Of a stretch of DNA of 64,000 bases, positions 63,118 to 64,000 are shown piece by piece. Position 1 is the first letter of the stretch. Each line of letters begins with the position of its first letter. Origin of the DNA: Pseudoramibacter sp. (GTDB lineage: Bacteria > Bacillota > Clostridia > Eubacteriales > Eubacteriaceae); contig NZ_JAKVLT010000001.1 in NCBI RefSeq assembly GCF_022484225.1, positions 1,599,406 to 1,663,405 of the forward strand, given 5' to 3'. Below the pieces are notes generated by a model. It searched no databases. It saw nothing but the letters and a program-made list of their open reading frames with translations, and was not told where the DNA came from. The position numbers and the translations under genes were made by a program.

Positions 63118-63121
63118 ACTT

Positions 63122-63724
63122 TTAACGGTCCTTTTCCAATTGGTACTTATCTTCAATAATAATATAATTGCGTGCTTCAATCGTCTTGGGATGAAGCAGT
63201 CCGCCAATACTAATCACATATGAAATGGTGTTGTCAAATGCTTCTTTACATGCAGTGTTAATATCTTTTTCAAAACAGTCCCGTCGCAAACGTTCTACGC
63301 CAGGATAATCACGGCCTGGTTCAATAAAATCAGATAAATAAATGATTTTATCTAAAAGGCTCATATCACTTTTCCCTGTCGTATGACAGGCAATTGCAGA
63401 CAGCACCTCAGGATCATGGACATGATACGTTTTCTTAGCTATTGCAGCTCCTACCGGTCCATGCAAAAGTTGAGGTTCTAACAACATAATCGGATCTAAT
63501 GCAATCTTCTCATTTTTGGCAACTTGAAGCATTTCCTGATTAGAAAAATTTTTTGCACAATCATGTAATAAAGCCGCCAATTTAGCTTGTTTAACATCCA
63601 CATCGTATTTTTGAGCTAATTTTGAAGCCATTTTAACGACACCTAAAGTATGATTGAATCGATGCGGTTTTAAATGCTTTTTTAACTCTGATTTTATCTG
63701 TTCAAACTGATTTTCATTTTTCAT
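63122..63724 (-). CDS. yqeK: YqeK-type HD-domain diadenosine tetraphosphatase
   Basis: 200 residues. HRFNHTLGVVKMA, AALLHDCAKNF, LLHGPVGA, ACHTTGKSDMSLLDKIIYLSDFIEPGRD (typed by LDKIIYLSDFIEPGR) are the YqeK signatures; H, HD and D bind the metal, usually iron. It cleaves Ap4A symmetrically. It lies 23 bp after nadD. Confidence 0.94.
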   Translation of the reverse strand: MKNENQFEQIKSELKKHLKPHRFNHTLGVVKMASKLAQKYDVDVKQAKLAALLHDCAKNFSNQEMLQVAKNEKIALDPIMLLEPQLLHGPVGAAIAKKTYHVHDPEVLSAIACHTTGKSDMSLLDKIIYLSDFIEPGRDYPGVERLRRDCFEKDINTACKEAFDNTISYVISIGGLLHPKTIEARNYIIIEDKYQLEKDR

Positions 63725-63747
63725 TTATTATCATTCCTGATTACAAA

Positions 63748-64000
63748 TTAACGATACAAATGCTTATCCTGAATATAAGCATTTACCTCATCTGGAATCA
63801 AATAGCGGACCGATTTTCCGGCTTTGATTCTTTTTCTAATGTCTGTTGAAGTAATATCCATCCCAGATAGCATCATAAGATATATCCGTGCTTGATAACG
63901 ATGTTTAAGCCTCGCTATCGTCCATCGCAACTTTGCATTTGGATAACCTGGTCTTTCAGCCACTATAAATGCAGTTTGACGAAAAACCTCATCAATTTTT
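63748..64000 (-). CDS. nadD: nicotinate-nucleotide adenylyltransferase, C-terminal part
   Basis: The frame runs off the window end, so the N-terminus with the HxGH site is missing. The visible 83 codons contain IDEVFRQTAFIVAERPGYP, then MDITSTDIRKRIKAGKSVRYL and VNAYIQDKHLYR (the ISSTxIR-type motif and C-terminus of NadD). It adenylates nicotinate mononucleotide in NAD synthesis. The order nadD-yqeK-rsfS supports the call. Confidence 0.92.
   Translation of the reverse strand, partial: KIDEVFRQTAFIVAERPGYPNAKLRWTIARLKHRYQARIYLMMLSGMDITSTDIRKRIKAGKSVRYLIPDEVNAYIQDKHLYR

Overview
The window looks like chromosomal DNA of a low-GC, anaerobic Bacillota (Clostridia-like, perhaps near the Eubacteriaceae; the exact lineage cannot be fixed from sequence alone). 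Evidence: AT-rich intergenic DNA, strong AGGAGG-type ribosome binding sites, a pyruvate:ferredoxin oxidoreductase tail, pyruvate phosphate dikinase, a nine-gene V-type (Na+-type) ATPase, a two-subunit iron-sulfur fumarase, and the TIGR03960/TIGR03936, PaaK-ACT and nusB-M22-xseAB-ispA neighbourhoods typical of Clostridia. No prophage, insertion sequence, CRISPR array or resistance island is visible.

Layout. 1-4007 (+): PFOR tail, isocitrate dehydrogenase, a radical SAM protein and its DUF2344 partner. 4064-7493 (-): ACT protein, phenylacetate-CoA ligase, GlnRS. 7566-15003 is the most unusual part: a Xer-type tyrosine recombinase, two dif-like 11-6-11 sites on either side of a PDZ-less membrane HtrA protease, a ZapA-like coiled-coil protein with an unrecognised partner, and two secreted cell-wall hydrolases (RICIN-RICIN-CHAP and G5-G5-SleB). 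15004-24564 (-): Mrp ATPase, GIY-YIG protein and the ntpFIKECGABD V-ATPase operon. 24703-31936: arginine biosynthesis, argCJBD (-) divergent from argGH (+). 31987-43089: amino-acid symporter, glutamate dehydrogenase, RNase H, LeuRS, an ABC-F ATPase, TrmL and a two-component system. 43238-48372: PPDK, a histidinol-phosphatase-like PHP protein and an amino-acid ABC transporter. 48613-49058: five tRNAs (Gly, Arg, His, Gln, Lys in transcription order). 49217-52931: fumarase, aminotransferase and LacI regulator in one operon. 53080-59703: ArsD-like protein, ispA/xseBA/M22/nusB, Asp23, zinc ribbon, EF-P, PrmC and L31. 59813-64000: HD protein, two tRNAs, proC, ychF, rsfS, yqeK and the nadD 3' part.

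How it fits together. PFOR, isocitrate dehydrogenase, glutamate dehydrogenase and fumarase give a partial TCA route to glutamate and aspartate. Glutamate feeds the cyclic acetyl-ornithine pathway (ArgJ, B, C, D) and ProC. argF is not present in the window. The V-ATPase proteolipid carries the ligand set known for Na+ in Enterococcus hirae NtpK, and an NSS-type Na+ symporter lies nearby, so sodium bioenergetics is likely.

Main lead. The 11-mer TTATACGCAAT or its complement occurs three times within 1.2 kb. It forms a symmetric 28-bp dif-like site (9791-9818) and half of an asymmetric one (8611-8638), immediately next to a Xer recombinase gene. Gene strand bias changes from + to mainly - across the same region. 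This suggests the replication terminus, or a self-contained Xer recombination module, placed beside division and cell-wall genes. Many promoters and intrinsic terminators are clear enough to define transcription units, and several terminators sit directly in front of the next gene's ribosome binding site.
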